A stretch of DNA of 64,000 bases from Tubulanus polymorphus (GCF_964204645.1 NC_134026.1:6820001-6884000); one strand, 5' to 3'; shown: positions 32,395-44,529, counted from the first letter of the stretch. A program made the numbers and translations. The notes: generated from the sequence alone by a model not told the origin.

Positions 32395-32592
32395 TAGTTC
32401 AGATTTAAAACCAGTCTAAGACCGTCTTAGTTCCATAATTCCTTAGTGCCAATTTAACAAAGACCAGTCTTAAGTCAGGAGCGTGCAACTGGGTCCTTGG
32501 CCAAAAGCATCGTGAATGATCTTAAGTTCTTAGATTGGCCATACAAACCAGTCATAGGCTTAATCTACCCTTGCTGGACAACTGGGCCCAAA
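32395..32592. mobile_element. Dispersed 'GACCAGTCT' repeat, copy
   Basis: It contains AAAACCAGTCTAAGACC, AAGACCAGTCTTAAGTCAG, TGCAACTGGGTCC and a closing GGACAACTGGGCCC. It is a degenerate member of the family typified at 15672-15816. Confidence 0.55.
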
Positions 32593-33033
32593 GGTGCATT
32601 GTCATTTTTGTTTTTTTTTAAGTATCGATCTTGAAATAGGGTGAGTTTCCTTCTTATTGATTTGTTGACTAATTTGAAGTTGTGCTCATTTTTGTTTGCC
32701 CCCCCCTTCCTTTTCGAACGGGCCACCAGTCACGCCTACCGTTTGTCTTCAATCGAAGAATCACATATGGAAATTCCGCGGCGTATCAATCATCCAACAA
32801 TCTTCCCCAGCCTGAACCGGCAAGCAATCTTTATTATTGATGGCTACCTGATTTAAAACATCGAGATTTGGCTTAAGATGGTGCATGGTTTAAGCCAAGG
32901 GCAGTAAGGCCGAATTGAACAATCTAAAACTGAAATTTACAACCAACAAAAATTAGATTACTGAATCTCGAAGTTTTTATCGATTTATTTTCAAACAATA
33001 ATTGGCGGTCGCTAAGCATCATCTCGTTAGTTA

Positions 33034-33048
33034 CCACTAGATGACGCT
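33034..33048 (+). promoter_or_regulatory. CTCF-like motif
   Basis: CCACTAGATGACGCT is close to the bilaterian CTCF core CCASYAGRKGGCRC and lies about 275 bases upstream of the apextrin-like gene. A motif match alone does not show binding. Confidence 0.3.
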
Positions 33049-33321
33049 TTTTACTGAGAACTTTTAGCAGAACGGGTTTTTGTAACCGCGTGTGGCACAA
33101 GAAGAATCAATGTTTAATACCACAGCTATCGCATCCATCATCACTGAATGATGCGTACGTGTCCGCTACGTACTTGACGAGGAATTTGTCTTGATCAATA
33201 ATATGGAAATTGAGCTGTAAATCAATCGAAAAGTAACGTTTTTTTTTGTGCCGCGCATTGCTAGGATACTCGATTTTCAGCTTTTCATGTGACACTTTCT
33301 TGAAAGACAATAAATGCAAAT

Positions 33322-36300
33322 ATGGCGTTGATGTATAGACTCATAGTGCATATTGCGGTCTTGCTGTCAGTTTCCTTGGTAGATTTTACGGATGGAATGG
33401 ATAGAAATTACAAACGAATTAAACAGCGAAATAAAATTTTGTGCGGACTTTTGAACGAAGTAACAGGAATTACTCAACTTCATTGCGCCAATTTGTGTTT
33501 CACATATTATCCAAATTGTACGGATTTTGTCTACAGTAACGATTTGACAGTCAAAAAGTGTTCTCTTTGTAACAGATACGGAACAACGAACGTAATTGAT
33601 ACAAGCGGAAGTAAAGCGTACGGTTTACCCATGGGTAGGTTATAGATTTAGACCCAGTTCCAAAGTCCAGTACCCGATTCTAGAGACATATTGACAGTTG
33701 GCTCTTTAAGTTGAAATGTTGGAAACTTATCGATTTAATTTATCCGGTAACTGTAGATGGGTCCAAGATCCTGGATTCAGTTCTACAGTTGACGGCCATT
33801 TGATGGCTAATGACGTGACGTCTCTGAATAAGAGAACATTACACATACGCGACTACATTATTAAGCCCGCCGCACACGGCACCGAAAAAACGTTTTTTCG
33901 GTGCCGTGTGCGTTGGGCTTTCGAGTTGTCTGCTGTTTGGAAATATTGTATAGATAACTGCTCAGGTTCTATAGCGTTTGAGCTTAGAAGTTTTATATTG
34001 TTATGAGCTCGATTAGAATTAATTTTTTTTTGCATTATGATATCAGTTCATATTGCTCAGTACTGATTATGGTCTTTTAGTATAAGAGGTTTGGCGGATT
34101 TTCACGTAATCTTTGATCTGTAGTCTGTGTAGCACTATCATGATGCTAATATCCTGAGTGTTGTATCAAAGGAGACCATGGTCACTACAGAATCGTCAAA
34201 AAACGTATTCGGGTCAAATAATACATAGTGTCAAAAATACACCCTCTTTATTGTAATGTTAGTAACTCGCAATACATGTATCTCGGTGATATTTTCCCAC
34301 ATGGATTCTACCCGTAGACTCGTAGCAGGAATTGAAAAAGTGGTGGGGCCATTTTTCGATTGTGGCACCCTCTATTAGAGAAAAATACTAAAAATAAGGA
34401 ATCTTGTGGGTTTCAAAGTAAAATTAATATTCGTCCCAATTTTCCACAAAATAGTACCAGTTAGAAGTGGTACGGCCATGTAGCCGTAGCGGCAGTACCG
34501 CTAACTTCAGCCTTGAGCTACGAAAATATCTCAAATAACTTTCATGTCCGACTGTGCGAGTCATCATTGGTTTCGAATTCCAAAGAAATAGAAATTTTAG
34601 GTTCCACTCCAATAAATTAGAAATCACCGTTTTGTGTTTGAATCCGGCTTAGTTAACTTTTATTGAATAGTCCTATAATGCCTGTTAATAGTAAAAGTAA
34701 TTTGTACATATTATGAGAATGTACCAGTCATATCAGGTTCGAAACCCCGACAATAAACGATTTTTTATTTCTATCTATAATTTCCAAAGATTTGCATATT
34801 AATGATACGTGCAAGACAGAAAATCCGTTATCGCTGAAGCTATATGTTTTGTTATTGTACATAACTTATCTAGGTTGTGTATAGGTAAGCTGCATCCAGT
34901 TCCACATGTTCCATAGGAATACGTCTAGTGAATCCCTGATATCCCGCCCTCCAATATACCGCCACCGCTACCGCCAGGTTTTCCCAATATACATCTCTAT
35001 ACAAATACATAGTAAAGCACCCATCCCCCTCCCGATATTCCGCCATACTCTCTATACCGCCAAAATCGTTCTGCACCAATGTGGGTTGTAAATCGGTGGT
35101 TGACTGTATATTCTAACCAAGAACTGTGAACCTATGGAAATGGCTGCCCAAATAGCAACGTTCAACAATGATTGTCGGCATGGACAGTTTGATTTTAGAG
35201 TTATAGCCTAATGCAGTGCATTTCTGATGGCTCAACTGAATTATTAATGACTTTTTGTTTTTTCAAAGTGACCTGGCCTGTAGGGCGTTACGGATTACCT
35301 AAATCGCTTGACGGATGTCCCAACACAGAAAGTGATGGTTTTCTTTGGGAAGAAGGTTGGAGTAAACAGTTTGCGCATCATGTTTACAATGATTTTAATC
35401 ACGCCAGCCCCGGGTTTCATTGGCCCCCGGGACATTTACAGTGGAATTGGTCCAATCAGACTTTCTGTATGAAGACCGTCGACAACGAAACCAACAGCGC
35501 CCCCGTGTGGCCGGATGGGAAATACTGTATCTTCAGATATGGCGGCTCTTGTCCAAGTACGTATTCCTTAAATGCAATGAGTATAAAAAGAAATTTTCTG
35601 TGACAGGTATAGAAGATCTGCTTTCGTATACAAGAATACAAGAATAAGAAATACAAGAATATAGTCTATTGAATAAATGTCCATGTCCATTGATAAACAT
35701 GTATAATAAAATATATTTGAGCGCCATGAATATTGGGGATAGCCAATGCACAATAGTTGCCGGTCATTTCAAAACAATTACCGATATATTCAAGTTCAAA
35801 ATAGCCAGTTCCATTGGATAAACAATGTTTACAAAAAGGGCACTTTTCGAAAATTTCTAGGGGGCAGCTACCCCCTGCCTCCCGTTGGATAGGCTGCATT
35901 ATGTGCTTTCTTTCTTAAAATGATTTAATATTGATTTTCGTAAACACAACATATGTGTACAATATAAAGAATAATTCGTTATTCGTTATTCGTTAATTAC
36001 ATGATATGGTATGATGACGAGGGCATCAAGGCGTCAACAAAATGTCAAGTTAGTTTTCCTGTTTTGTAGTTGGTCTAGAAATCGGAAGCATACATTTCGA
36101 CGATGACGACAGAGACAGTAAGGTAACTGGACAACACGGTGGTGTCGTACCCGATGAGGTTGAACAGCGCTGGTACAACGTGCGTCTCTACTACTGCTGT
36201 AAAAACACCGGTAATATCGTTCAGCCGATTGAATTACCCTACGATAAACCGTTCTATCTGTTCAGAAAGGACCCGACCGGCTGTCAGCAAGTGAGGGGTA

Positions 36301-36449
36301 TGACCGCTGCCGAGGAGTTCGTACATTTCAATACTCATGACGGAAATGATAATTCGGATTCGTCAACTGGCAGTATTCCGTATACATCTACTCCACCGGC
36401 TAGGATAACCGCCTGGGAGATTCATTACTGTTACTATTGTCCGATATAG
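33322..36449 (+). CDS. Apextrin-like secreted protein with C-terminal ApeC domain (3 exons)
   Basis: Exons 33322-33634, 35269-35556 and 36070-36449 join in frame across two phase-1 GT-AG introns to give 326 residues. Residues 1 to about 25 form a signal peptide. Residues about 38-85 hold a Cys-rich stretch (CGLL, HCANLCFTYYPNC, CSLCN) with a PAN/apple-like look. From about 105 to the end is an ApeC domain. Its features are TWPVGRYGLPKSLDGCP, the WEEGW block, FCMKT, YCIFRYGGSCP, IGSIHFDDDD, the paired-Cys LYYCCKN, and a closing WEIHYCYYC. ApeC proteins are invertebrate secreted or vesicular proteins. Some amphioxus members are known to bind bacterial peptidoglycan, so a pattern-recognition role is plausible here but inferred. 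The ATG is set by the signal peptide. The gene stands alone, with no paralogue in the window. Confidence 0.87.
33655..33790. mobile_element. Fragments of GGTCCAGTTCC repeat in apextrin intron 1
   Basis: Pieces such as GACCCAGTTCCAAAGTCC (about 33652) and GGATTCAGTTCTACAGTTGA (about 33773) match the dispersed family at 12907-13015. They are intronic and degenerate. Confidence 0.4.
33863..33920. mobile_element. 58-bp near-perfect palindrome in apextrin intron 1
   Basis: AAGCCCGCCGCACACGGCAC and its complement GTGCCGTGTGCGTTGGGCTT surround a central GAAAAAACGTTTTTTC. It shares the CCGCACACG core and TTAAG edge with the palindrome at 721-800, so the two probably belong to one foldback family. 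Confidence 0.65.
34010..35200. other. Intron 1 of the apextrin-like gene, no further feature
   Basis: Only short open frames without domains are present. Nothing is supported beyond the repeat pieces already listed. Confidence 0.45.
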
Positions 36450-36460
36450 CGCCATCTATT

Positions 36461-36811
36461 CATCTTCACTCGTCAAGGGATTCGAACCCACTAAACTAGC
36501 CGTGCCTCGAAGCGAGTTCGGGGAGCGATACCGGACCCCTTAATAAGCGAGGATGCATATATTGGGCGAAACGAAAGCGAGGATGCGTATATTGGGCGAA
36601 ACGATTTGTGAAACAACAGCAAAATCGCGACAATTAAAAACTTCACTAATAACATGTATATCGTTGTAATAATGGAGATATTACTCAATGAAAATTTCGA
36701 GAACTGTAATGAGTTTAAATCAGTTGATTTTCGAAGAGTTTCACTCTGAGTAAAATCTTTACTCGCACGTGAGCGTCGGTAGAGGCGATCCAACACTGGC
36801 AAGCGAGGATG
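36461..36811. mobile_element. Dispersed 'CATCTTCACTCGTCAAGGG' repeat, copy 3
   Basis: It starts CATCTTCACTCGTCAAGGGA only 11 bases after the apextrin-like stop codon. A first inverted end AAGCGAGGATG occurs at 36545-36555 and a second GGCAAGCGAGGATG at 36798-36811. It is the same family as 17539-17646 and 21012-21338, and probably contributes to the gene's 3' UTR. Confidence 0.6.
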
Positions 36812-36836
36812 GTACTCACGGGTAGAACTGATCCAG

Positions 36837-36842
36837 AATAAA
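36837..36842 (+). promoter_or_regulatory. Candidate polyadenylation signal of the apextrin-like gene
   Basis: AATAAA about 390 bases after the stop codon, just beyond the repeat. It is plausible but unconfirmed. Confidence 0.3.
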
Positions 36843-36849
36843 TCGCGAA

Positions 36850-37390
36850 TAACGACTGTAGAACCTCCGTCAGTTTCCCGACAGATGGCGTGAGATTTCC
36901 AACGACAATTAAATCAACGCGTCCTCATATATGGATTGGTTTAGCAATATTCCGATAGAGGGCGACGTGTATTTTTTGGAACGTTGATGATAAGCGGTGA
37001 TTGAATGTAATTACAGAAATTACAGCGTAATTAATTTGCGTAATCGCTGTAATCCTCTCTTCACAGATAGTGAAATCGCGTTCGAATAGGATCTGCCATC
37101 AGTGATTGAAATGTGAGTCTCCACTCGACCTTCGGTCACGTCTTAACCGAAAACGTGTCTTACAATAACAACTACATTAACGAAATGAAAACGACTCTTT
37201 CTCGCGCTCGTTTCCGCTCCATCGGATTGGGTATCTTAGTAATTACATCTCAGCTCGTGTAACATTCTACTGTGCGCTAGGAATGGAGAGTAATAATCCC
37301 TGAGACGAGAAATTAATTCCTAAATCTCCATTAACAAAAAAATGATCATGATTTGTAAAACTGCCCCACGCGGTGAGTTCGAAACGGCGG
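36850..37390. other. Gene-free stretch rich in TAATTA-type sites
   Basis: No coding frame. The 37005-37075 segment has several AATTAC/TAATTA sites of homeodomain type and could be a conserved non-coding element. This can only be tested by comparison with a related species. Confidence 0.25.
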
Positions 37391-37399
37391 CTCTGTCAG

Positions 37400-37712
37400 A
37401 CCTTGGATCCAGTTCTATTACTTACTGGTGGATTCAGTTCCACAATTATCGAGTTTGACTAGAGATTTAGTTTCACATTTCTATAGCAGTTCCACTGATC
37501 TCGAGTTTAGGATATCGAAAATGAAGTCATAGTTAACTCAAGCACAGGGTCCAGTAGTTCCACAGATCCGAGTTCAGATTTGACTCAAAGTTAACTCATT
37601 GAAATGAACTAACAGTAAATCCCAACTGTGGAACTGGGCCTAGGAGTGAAGAATTGGATCCTGATTGTAAATGAACTCAACCGACTAGTGTAGAACTGGA
37701 TCCTGGCGATAT
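37400..37712. mobile_element. Foldback repeat with GGTCCAGTTCC ends, tandem copies
   Basis: At least two overlapping copies are seen, with GGATCCAGTTCTATTACTTA, GGTCCAGTAGTTCCACAGAT, GTTAACTCATTGAAATGAAC, AACTGTGGAACTGGGCC and TAGAACTGGATCC. The middle copy spans about 37549-37641 and has inverted ends. Confidence 0.6.
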
Positions 37713-37719
37713 TGTTATA

Positions 37720-39750
37720 ATTAAGGTGCTGGAATAAATCCGGGCGTAGGCCGACTTAACAGGCGGCGTTTTTACTTGAATCGACTGTTCGCATTGTATG
37801 ACCCAATCTATTTCCATGGATACAAAAAATTATGAAAAAATTGATACTTTATAGATACCGTTAAATGCATTTTTTATCAATTGAAATATTTTTTGTCATC
37901 GATAATGCGACGCGTTTAAGAGATTCCAATATCATAATTGGACAATTTTACGACGCTCGCGAATATCAAATTATTTTCTATAAAGAAATGAAAAAATAGT
38001 GGAATCGACATTTCCTTCGGTCGATAGTGAGACTGTATATATGGATATTCAAACCTATGAAATATCGTTAAAAAAAAAAAATAAATATCATAAAAATCAT
38101 GAAAATAATTTTCTGCCTTCGTGTGTTTATGTTTGAAATTCGATACTGTCACTGTTAGACTTACTCAACCGATGCTGAATAGGTTTTATTTGAAGATATG
38201 TTTTTTTGTGCTCCTTATCGATAAAACTGCAATATCGCACGTAAATTAACGATAGTAACAGCTTCTAACGGAGCTGATCTACTCGCTGATATATCAATTT
38301 CACACAAATTCGACCCCGCCGACACCAGAAAACACTTCTCGATATTTGGTTACCATCGACGCCATAGAAAAATATCGATTACGTTAAACGAGAGAGTTTG
38401 CGCGAGATTTCGCGAGAACGCAGTTGAAATAGTTACGTCTGGTATTGTAAGATATCCTCGGGGCTTAATACGGTGAAGTTGCGTTTGTCTTTCTTTACGG
38501 GGGAAAAAAGGAAATCGCTTCGGGGTTGATTATCGAGGATGGGTTTTTGTTGTTGGGGTGATATCAGCCCTGTTGAAATTTAATCAACGCGATATATTTC
38601 ACTAAACTCCGCGTGATTAGTCGTTTTTGATAGAATTCTGTTTACCACGACGACGATAGACTTGAAGTCTCTCTCACCTTTTGAGCGTAGTTCGCGTTAT
38701 AACCGTTAGAACCTGATACATCTCTAACGGACTTCGGCAACCGTCAGCTAAATGGCAATAACTAGAAATCGATTGCTTCGTTTTGGTGAATGCGACACGC
38801 GAAATATAATCTCAAATCGAATCGTTCCCGCGGCCGGGGTAGAGGTAAGAATCTGTGAGCATCTCTCGCGAGGGTATCGGGTTTATGACGGCTAAATTAT
38901 AGCATGCTGTAGTTCGGCGCGTTTAAATCCGTGAGACAAAACATAATTTCAGAAGATTATAGTGAAAATAATTGATTTTCATGACTGAGATTTACCGGTA
39001 ACCCTGTGGCTACCTGCCCTAGTCCTGAGGCGCAGAAATAATGACGTATTTCCTATAGTCGGATTCGGGTCGGTAATTCATCATCGATTCAGATAAAAAC
39101 GCGAAGAATGTAGACATAAAGATGTTTATAATAACGATATTTCATTTACGAATTAACTTACAATAAAGAAGTATAGTATAATAGGAAATGCAAAATTAAG
39201 CAGGGGACGACTGGTGAAGTTGAAAAAAAGATAACTTATGACCTGAAAGGCCCAGTCGCCCATCACACTCGCGTTCACACCCCATTCATTCACACCTATA
39301 CGAGATCAAGTAAATAAACATTAAACAATGTAAGCGTGGACGGAATAAAATTTGCAGGATTTTTCTTATAAATCACATCACCCGGACTCTCGATCAAAAC
39401 GGGAAAACACGAGTTTTGCGTCATAGACAGAGAAAACTAATCATTTTCAAACGATCAAGATGAGTACCCTTCCCCGTGGATTTCAGTTGGTTCGATATTC
39501 GAAATAATTTGAGTCTTGACCGAATGAATTTTATATCATAATCGTAATCTCGAGCTGCAGGAGACACACCTGTGTGAATTGGATTTGTTGCAATAACTAA
39601 TTTACAAGTGAAAGTAAGGACTAAATAGATATATCAAATTTGTTTCGCAACAACGCAGGGGGTTTGCCTTAGTTAGAGATGTTGCATGTGGCGTCATAGC
39701 TTGTTTATGAACCAATGCTGGAGACCTGCCATACATAACAACAAAAATTA
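37720..39750. other. Gene-free stretch, nothing recognised
   Basis: AT-rich sequence in which short frames lack domains, splice structure or paralogues. No RNA gene was found by eye. Confidence 0.45.
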
Positions 39751-39754
39751 ATCA

Positions 39755-39859
39755 GGGCCAGTTCCACAATTGTTAAAAAGCCTGGGTTGAGTTCATTCTT
39801 AATTATTCCCAACTCCTGAGAGTAAATAAAAACTAACTCATAATCGTAGAACTGGGTCC
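39755..39859. mobile_element. Foldback repeat with GGCCAGTTCCACA ends, copy
   Basis: It opens GGGCCAGTTCCACAATTG and closes GTAGAACTGGGTCC, inverted. The interior has AACTCCTGAGAGTAAATAAA and ACTAACTCATAA. It belongs to the family at 12907-13015. Confidence 0.55.
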
Positions 39860-40027
39860 AGAAGATTTGCGAACTTTGAGTGTGTTTTGCCAGCCGATGT
39901 AGCATGGTCACATGTGGAAAATGCTCTTGACTGTAAGAACTCGACAGGTGATAATGATACAGGTGATCGAAACCCTTTTCAAAGGCTGTTTAGCAACTTT
40001 CATTTCTAAATGAAGATTTATTTCTCG

Positions 40028-40280
40028 GGAATGAAGTGGAGAGATGGGAGAGGGAAGAGAAGGGAGAGGGTACAGGGAGAGAGGCGGGAGAGAAGGGGAT
40101 AGGGAAAAGGGAGGGCATGGGAAGAGGGAGGGAAGGGGATAGGGAGAGAGGAGAGAGAGAGGGCGAGTGGAGGGAACGGAGAGGGTGTAGGGAGAGAGAG
40201 GGGAGGTGTGGAAAATGGAAAGGGGAAAGAGTGGAGACAGAAGGGCGAGGGGAGAGAAGGGAGAGGGAGGAGAGTGGTGT
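40028..40280. repeat. Polypurine GGGAGA-rich tract
   Basis: About 250 bases that are almost entirely purine on the plus strand, with loose GGGAGAG/AGGGGA units. Open frames through it (Arg/Glu/Gly-rich, or Ser/Pro/Leu-rich on the other strand) are compositional artefacts. It could form triplex DNA. Confidence 0.8.
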
Positions 40281-40289
40281 GGGTGAGTA

Positions 40290-41010
40290 TTTAATATTAA
40301 GCGTGTAATGTTTAACAGCTACACGCATGTTGACGCTTGCTGCTCACGCCCGATCACAGTAAGTTGTTCATCTTTTAAAAGACGTCTCCAATAACTACAT
40401 AAAACCCTCCAGTAATTAGACATGTATGAATGGCGCGTAGTCACGATTTTACAGTAATTAGTTCTTCTAAGTTGATCGTGCCGTTAATAGATGATGTTGG
40501 ACGGTTAGTTCTCATCTTTAACGCTAACGTCAATCGCTGCAACTCTCTCGGAGACTGACAGATGAGATGTTTAATAATCATACTAATTGATGCTTTTTCC
40601 CGCGAGGGTTTCAGAATAGTGGATGGATGGATTGATGCCGGAGTCTTACTGTGTAACATCTACAGTGTATCGCACACATATTCACCAGATTCAAAGAAAA
40701 ACCCATTTATTACGTGTCACGTGGTCGTTGATGCGTTCTCGAGCGTAAAGCCCGTTGTTGAGTTAAGCGGATTTTAGACGCTCGTCATCAACTCCTATTA
40801 AATCGACTAAAGAGAGTCAGCGAGAGAGAGAGAGTGTGAGAGGGCTCTCGTCGATCGAGTCCTAGTACACGACATAAAGAGAAAACCGACGAGTTGATTT
40901 ATCTGAAACCAGTGGCTAATTAGCTCCCAGGGAACTCTCGGCGGTGACTTGACAAACAAGAACGCCGAGTTGAGTAAGAAAAACAGCGGATAATTTTTTG
41001 TAATTGTGCT
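40290..41010. other. Gene-free stretch
   Basis: Open frames at 40441-40777 overlap on both strands and have no domain. A GA run lies at 40818-40842. Nothing else is recognised. Confidence 0.4.
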
Positions 41011-41024
41011 GCCATCCATCAAAC

Positions 41025-41330
41025 CAATACTGGGATTCGAACCCGATAGACCCCGAGGAGCAGCAGATTGGATGAGTATGCCCGAACAGCGGAATTCTGA
41101 GGAAGCTTTGCACAACCATCTCGCAAACCATAACTGGGATTCAAATCTGATGACATCGAAGACCCTACATTGAATGATATCTGGTTTTTGTCCAAAAATA
41201 AAAACAAAAACAACGATTGGCCGTTGTGCTGTCATCTAGTGGACCGTCGTCCAAGTTATTACTGGGATTCAAACCTGATTACTTGGCGGACTAAGCTCGG
41301 ATGATGCCAGATATTCAACCAACTGAGGTC
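41025..41330. repeat. Three spaced GGGATTCGAACCTGA-like blocks
   Basis: ACTGGGATTCGAACCCGATA, ACTGGGATTCAAATCTGATG and ACTGGGATTCAAACCTGATT recur about every 110-130 bases, each followed by different sequence. They resemble tRNA B boxes and the ends of the element at 28698. They are probably decayed element ends. Confidence 0.45.
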
Positions 41331-41339
41331 CTATTGAGT

Positions 41340-43390
41340 GCCAACTCTCGAATGTCTGATGTCCATGTCTGATGCTTCCATCGACTCGTTTTGATTATAC
41401 GATTTCGATTATTCATTTCTATATTTGTCCAAAAGTCGCAACAGAACGAGAACAGAAAATCGATCAATTGAATATTCAAATTTATCGAATTTACATAAAA
41501 GATCTAATTGCGCCGCCCTATTGGCGATCAATAGAATTAAACCGATTCGTCTGTGATGGTTCTAAAAGGCATACATATTTCATAGAGCGATGCTGTACTG
41601 GTTTTTACCCAGACTCGTCGTTCGATGTGATTCCATCGTCGCGTAGTTTATTCAAAGTGAATCCCAGGGCAATTTAACAGCTATATGAGCGCATACAACG
41701 CAAACCCATCAGTTTGAGTGGAGAGGGAGGGGAAAGAGGAGAGAGATTTTACTCGACAATTCAATAAAGATAAACCTGACTGACTGTTTGAAAACAGACA
41801 CCCCGTAAAGTGTGCACTGACAGACGAGAATATTTGTCTGATGAACAGCGAGCAAGATGATTTACTAAAACCATGGAACCAGTTCTATTACCGATAGTTG
41901 TTATATTTTCGGGAATAGGGAATTAGCGGAATTACTTGCATTGCTCTTTCGTTTTGATATGAGACTTATTTTGTGATATCCCGGTGTATCATACTGGAAT
42001 TTATTGAATGAATTTGATGATATGATAGAGGGAATTTGGATGCGGCTGTCCATCTTTTCTGTACGGAGCGTCAAGGGGCGGATCTTCCATTGTATTCTAG
42101 AATAAATTTTAGTCAGAAAAATGTGAATACAATATTTTCTAGTACCTTATCTAACAGGTCCAGAATGCCTTAAGATACAATGAAAAGGAATCATTTTTAA
42201 AATCGTTCAAACCCGCCTTTAATGAGATTCGCCACCGGCGTATCATTAATCAGCAATAATTCCTAGGGATATAGTCAAATTCACCGGCTGGATCGGCCCC
42301 TGCATCAGAAGAATTTAATGAAGTCATAGGGTGACAAATCGTATGGTTCTACTAAGTAAAGTACCGGATAACATCAATTGTACAGTACAGTATCAATACT
42401 GTATCATATACTGTATCAATACTGTCACTATGTCTAAATGAAGCAGTTGTTAAGGTTTAATTGCTGCTGTGTATGTCAGCATATACCGTGTGTGATTGTC
42501 TTTTGGGACCGAGCTAGAAAAGAACCATTTTGTACAAGTGTCTGAGCTGACAGATCGCCTGGTCTCATAGCTATTTACCGAGTCGTTACCTGCAAATGGT
42601 GCACGCATACAAAACATCAGCAATCAGGATAAAATAGGAAGAACACGCCACTGTCTAATTTACCTAAATGAAGGTCTATTTGCTAAGACAACTGGCGCTA
42701 TTTGCATTTATATGGATTTTGTCGCTTCATTGCCAGTAGAGTCTAATTACCGTCGAACATAGTCTGAAGATTGGTGGATGTTAGTTGTAACTGATTTGTT
42801 AACCAAAGAAACGCAATCTACCATTCTAGTTCTGCCAATTACTTTGTTTCGTGATGCTACCATTTGCTCTATGGACCCCGGTTGATAAATATTTATAGGT
42901 TTTCGGATAAATCCTGAACATTCAAATGATTTTCATTGCCCCAATGCGCACGCGTAGGAGCAATGAAATATAGCAATTATTCCTAGGTTGGGTCGAGTGC
43001 ACAGCATGCGGCACTATCAAGGTCGGCGTATATGAGTTGGAAATCTTATTCCAGATCATTTTTACGATCTAATCTTGTCTGAGGCGGACGACATTTCTGT
43101 TTTGTTATGTGTACAATGTAACATTACTTTCTAAAATCATTCTCATTTTCCAGAAGTTTCTTTGGTTCCGTCAAATATTTCAAATATTCCCACTTGACGC
43201 ACCTATTCTTTTGCAAAAGGCGCTATCATTTCTGAGAAAATTATTTTCTTAATATGACCAATATGACCATATGAATAAGCTTGCATGAAAAGATATGTTT
43301 TCGGAGAACTTTCATAAGGAATTCCTTAAAAGGAGGCTGAGAAGAAACTCTAGTAATAAGAGAATGATAGTGGGTATTGTTAGTCATTAT
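41340..43390. other. Gene-free stretch
   Basis: No supported gene. A few short palindromic ATACTGTATC units occur at 42385-42430. Confidence 0.45.
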
Positions 43391-43397
43391 GGGTAAT

Positions 43398-43640
43398 TAC
43401 ACACGACTGGTCAGCAGTTACTACACTGACTGGTCAGCAGTTACTAAACCTCACTGGTCACCAGTTACTACACCTGACTGGTCACCAGTTTCTACACTAA
43501 CTGGTCACCAGTAACTACACTGACTGGTCACCCGTTACTATAACTGACTGGTCACCAGCTACTACACCTGACTGGTCACTGGTTACTACACTGACTGGTC
43601 ACCAGTTACTACACCTGATTGGTCACCAGTCACCGCACCT
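43398..43640. repeat. Minisatellite of ACTGGTCACCAGTTACTACA units
   Basis: Ten or so head-to-tail units of about 22-25 bases, each with a CTGGTCACCAG palindrome and TTACTACACCTGA. Related GGTGACCAGTCAGGTG units in the opposite sense lie at 51940-52030, and single ones near 55790 and 56620. Confidence 0.9.
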
Positions 43641-43924
43641 AAAAATGCTGGCTTATCTAATGGAGGTCCTAGTTAATCCATCAATCCCGAAATAGCTATG
43701 GGTTTACAAGATCCCCTTCGAGTCACTGCACCCGTTGAATCTAGAGTTGTTATCAAATCAGATTTCATTTTGAGATTTTAGATGACATAACGAGATTATA
43801 ACAGATTCTAAGAATTTGAGGCCTATAAGTGCGTCATACGTTGTCAGACCTTGGAATTAAACCATGTTTCATAACAATTTGATAATTAAGATTTCCTAAA
43901 ACCCTCCAACGTTAGATGATCTCT

Positions 43925-44181
43925 TTAAGGGAGAGGAGGGAGTGGCAGAGGCAGGGAAAATGTGAGGCAGGGGCAGGACCAGCAGAGGAGAGGCAGGGGC
44001 GGGGCAGAGGAGAGGCAGGGGCAAGGGCAGAGGAGAGGCAGGGATATGAGCAGGGAAGAGGAGAGGCAGGGGCAGGAGCAGGGAAGAGAAGAGAAGAGGA
44101 GAGGCAGAGGCAGGGACAGGGGCAGGGGCAGGGGCAGGGGCAGGGGCGGGGGCGGGGGCAGGGGCAGGGGCAGGGGCAGGG

Positions 44182-44250
<69 letters not shown>

Positions 44251-44275
44251 AGGACAGGGACAGTGGGCTGAGTAG
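43925..44275. repeat. G-rich hexanucleotide repeat (GGGGCA then GGGACA)
   Basis: A polypurine tract begins with irregular AGGAGAGGCAGGGGCA units. It sharpens at about 44110 into GGGGCA repeats and from about 44185 into about 15 GGGACA repeats. The regularly spaced G runs could form G-quadruplexes. The open frames here are artefacts. Confidence 0.9.
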
Positions 44276-44485
44276 TTGTATTACTCATATAGCTGGTCTC
44301 ATGCTTCAGTTGTAACTCGATACCTCACTCCACTCCGAGCGAGTGACGTGAAACTCTTTCAATAAAAGACGATTTTCTATTTCATCTTTTAACGTCGTCA
44401 GAGATCGTCGAAGAACCGGTTGTTAAGGGTAATAACAGCCATTATTGTTGAAACCTGTCGTCTGTCAGTGTTCGGTGTCGTTTAG

Positions 44486-44520
44486 CGCTGCAGCAGCAGC
44501 GGCAGCAGCAGCAGCAGCTG
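44486..44520. repeat. Short (CAG)n tract
   Basis: About ten CAG/CGG units within GCTGCAGCAGCAGCGGCAGC and neighbouring bases, followed by a GA-rich run. No coding frame is supported around it. Confidence 0.8.
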
Positions 44521-44529
44521 AGAGAGGAG

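Noticed and set aside
39990-40328. Arg/Glu/Gly-rich and Ser/Pro/Leu-rich frames
   Set aside because: They come from a polypurine simple-sequence tract without stop codons, with no domain.
41372-41677. 101-residue plus-strand frame
   Set aside because: It has no recognisable domain, no signal peptide, no good splice context and no paralogue in the window. It is compatible with chance in a region of moderate GC.
43398-43640. CRISPR-like array
   Set aside because: Units are directly adjacent without unique spacers, and the genome is eukaryotic. It is an ordinary minisatellite.
43896-44315. Low-complexity frames (Pro/Val/Ala, Arg/Gly, Ser/Leu)
   Set aside because: They are products of the hexanucleotide repeat, present in several frames on both strands at once.
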